Of a stretch of DNA of 64,000 nucleotides, positions 62,192 through 64,000 are shown in pieces. Origin of the DNA: Imbricaverruca yamaguchii (Eukaryota > Arthropoda > Thecostraca > Neoverrucidae); NCBI GenBank assembly GCA_034440575.1, contig JAOTOL010000419.1:1-64000 (forward strand), in the 5' to 3' direction. Both the position numbers and the translations under genes were made by a program. Below the pieces are notes generated by a model that made no database searches, had not been told where the DNA came from, and saw nothing but the letters and a program-made list of their open reading frames with translations. Numbering within the stretch: the stretch's first letter is position 1; every line of letters starts with the position of its first letter.

Positions 62192-62757
62192 TCACTGCAG
62201 AATTGTGGATCCGGAGTGGGTCCGTGACCTTCCCCTAGGGCTTACTCCGTCGGTAGGAGATATCTGCCAAGGCGGGGCTCGCTTCCTGCCTCTGATCGGG
62301 GATGAGGGTGCCGGAGCATCGCCACCACGTGGTGGAACGAGTGGTGGTGTCTCAGCAGGAGCTGAGGAATCTCCAGATGAGGATGTTTGCTGAATTGTCA
62401 GCTGGGTGGTATGGGCTCTCTGCTGCACGCTCGGAGACGCATTTCGGCTTGCCCGACCTGCCGGTCCCAGATCTGGGGCTTCTTGGCAAGTGTTGGCCTT
62501 CTGGTTTCGCGTCACTGATGGTGGCGTGACAGGGATACGTCGCGATGATGGACCGCGAAGCGTTGGAGGGGGATGGGAGGAGAGGAGGGGGATGAGCAGG
62601 AGGGATGGGAACAGGGACTGATGGCGGTGATGCAGGAGTGGGACTGGATACTTTGGACGTGGGAATGTTGGGTATGGTGGGTGGGGTGTTCGGAGGTTTG
62701 GTGTTTTTTGGTACGGTGCACGAGGGTCGAATCGTCTCCTTCCTTCTGTGCCTCTGT
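62192..62757 (-). pseudogene. Gag C-terminal proline-rich region of LINE D
   Basis: Open pieces with SPTPASPPSVPVPIPP-type sequence and no domain. Cut off by insertion E at 62772. Confidence 0.5.
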
Positions 62758-62772
62758 CTCAGATACCTCAGG

Positions 62773-63926
62773 TTAGTTATTTGGGTTTTACGGCGCATCA
62801 ACTGCAGTGGTTATACAACGCCCATAACTTAACTATTTAAACTGTGCCAATTCTAAACAATCGTACCATGCGGACTTGCTCACGTACAAGGGATTAGACA
62901 GGAGAATATATAGAAGTGAAGTTTACCTCCGAAAGAAAGTGGAACAATTTACCAGAATTGATCGCGACTGAGTAGTCCCCGAGAACATCACGAATTGATA
63001 GTGCCTGCGATCGACCAAAGTAGTGTTTGTACACATTAGAAAGCTGAGGACATGACGTTAAGATATGACGCACTGAAAGTCGTCCCTGGCATCTGGGGCA
63101 CATGGGCATATCATCACCACAAAGAAGATATCTGTGAGTTGCGCAAATATGGCCAATACGTAGGCGGCACAGTGTCACCTCGTCTCGCCTAGTCCTACGC
63201 GAGCACGAGGACCACTGGCCGATGCTAGGCTTAATTGTCCTAAGCTTGTTTTCACCGACCGCGTCCCAAAGCACCTGCCACTCACGAAAAACATAATTGT
63301 TAATGACTGGATATAGATCTCTAGCAGGAATGGCCATATATCGTGTATACGGTTTCTGTGCTGCGCGCTTTGCAGCCGCGTCAGCAGCCTCATTCCCCGA
63401 TATACCGACGTAGCTCGGAATCCAGCACATAACGATGGTCTTACCATCTGCACGTAGTGACATCAACCGTAGAACTATTTCCTGGACAATGGAGTGTGAT
63501 GAATTAAAAGACCTCAGTGCCATAAGGCTACTGAGACTATCTGTTAGGATGAGGTGCAATGTTTCGTCAGATACCTGTATAAAGCACAATGCTTTGTTAA
63601 TGGCTACCAATTCCGATGTGAAGACGGATGCCTGCACAGGTAGCGTAAAATATCGTGTGGCGGAGCCGCTAACAAACGCCGAGCCAACACCAGCTTCGGC
63701 CTTTTAACCGTCCGTGTATGTTTTCTTGTAGTCGACGTAGGACGCAATGAGGTCCAGTGCTTTAATTCGGAACTCTTGAGGTAGGGTATCATGTTTGTAG
63801 TTTTCGCTCAGTGTAACATCAATGATGGGGGACAGTAACTCCCATGGAGGAGCATCCAGAGGGCTCAGTTTGATAACGTCACGGAAAGTAATTCCACTCC
63901 GACGCAGTGCATTATGGAGCCTGGTA
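62773..63926 (-). mobile_element. I-like LINE copy E, 5'-truncated, nested in copy D
   Basis: 1154 bp with a perfect 15-bp TSD CTCAGATACCTCAGG (62758-62772, 63927-63941). It contains only the 3' end (stem-loop 62790-62824, TAACTAA tail) and the RNase H part of ORF2. Younger than its host copy D. Confidence 0.92.
62894..63720 (-). pseudogene. RNase H region of LINE E
   Basis: FTSELVAI (Glu), LTDSLSSL (Asp), CWIPSYVGISGNEAADAA (His of SHV changed to Tyr), CRLRIGHICATH and CPRC are readable in 62894-63637. Upstream, the first catalytic motif reads YTDG followed by TAA in place of the usual Ser codon (near 63707). 5'-truncated, not functional. Confidence 0.85.
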
Positions 63927-63941
63927 CTCAGATACCTCAGG

Positions 63942-64000
63942 AGACCGTGGTCTTTCTCGGGTTGGCATTTCTTTTGCCTGCTCCGACCTTGGTTGGCCTG
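63942..64000 (-). mobile_element. LINE copy D, continuation
   Basis: Resumes directly after the TSD of E. The sequence is consistent with the low-complexity Gag region but is too short for a firm match. Confidence 0.5.

Larger units (their letters stand above)
58304..62757 (-). mobile_element. I-like LINE copy D (continues beyond insertion E)
   Basis: Minus strand, 3' end with an altered stem (loss of the GGGCGC arm) and a (ATC)n tail at 58304. RNase H, RT, APE and Gag C-terminus follow. Element E is inserted at 62772; copy D resumes at 63942 and runs off the window, so its 5' end and TSD cannot be seen. Confidence 0.88.

Overview
This is a repeat-rich window of an invertebrate animal nuclear genome. 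The grounds are spliced exons with GT-AG introns, tRNA-derived SINEs, several LINE clades, a Ty3/gypsy-like LTR retrotransposon, TTAA-flanked DNA elements, fold-back elements and long (TA)n tracts. The one recognisable host gene, ash2/ASH2L, reads more like the arthropod than the vertebrate protein. A chelicerate or other arthropod is plausible, but the species cannot be fixed from sequence alone.

Layout. 1-1996: 5' part of an I-like LINE (copy A, minus strand). 2165-6440: CR1-like LINE on the plus strand with an intact SGNH-hydrolase ORF1 and a frameshifted ORF2. 7409-13736: full-length I-like LINE (copy B) with target-site duplications (TSDs). 13928-14120: tRNA-derived SINE with TSDs. 15830-17480: decayed minisatellite-like DNA. 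18861-21620: 5'-truncated I-like LINE (copy F). 23905-28320: three exons of an ASH2L orthologue on the minus strand, with TTAA elements in the second intron. 28735-31000: a TA cruciform, tandem repeats and a fold-back element. 30991-32480: a decayed copy of a widespread uncharacterised protein family, interrupted by a second SINE. 36015-37690: a candidate host exon, minisatellites and a SINE-like tRNA relic. 38273-48356: two inverted copies of a 1.3-kb TTAA element, one split by a 6.55-kb I-like LINE (copy C). 48590-53415: a young LTR retrotransposon. 53751-56333: a 2.6-kb fold-back of about 155-bp units carrying TCAAGGTCA half-sites. 57613-58097: an inverted-repeat element. 58304-64000: I-like LINE copy D, with a truncated copy E inserted in its ORF1 region.

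How it works together. The I-like LINEs encode a Gag-like CCHC protein and an APE-RT-RNase H polyprotein. They share a GC-rich 5' UTR and a conserved 3'-terminal stem-loop with GGGCGC/GCGCCC arms. All six copies lie on the minus strand. The most unusual observation is a set of solitary insertions of only 51-55 bp that consist of just this 3' stem-loop plus tail. Three have perfect 13-14-bp TSDs and a fourth has a diverged one. They look like minimal mobilised units, or RT products arrested at the stem base. No autonomous element is fully intact. The LTR element comes closest, with two 269-bp LTRs differing at 3 sites and only one in-frame stop plus one internal frameshift.
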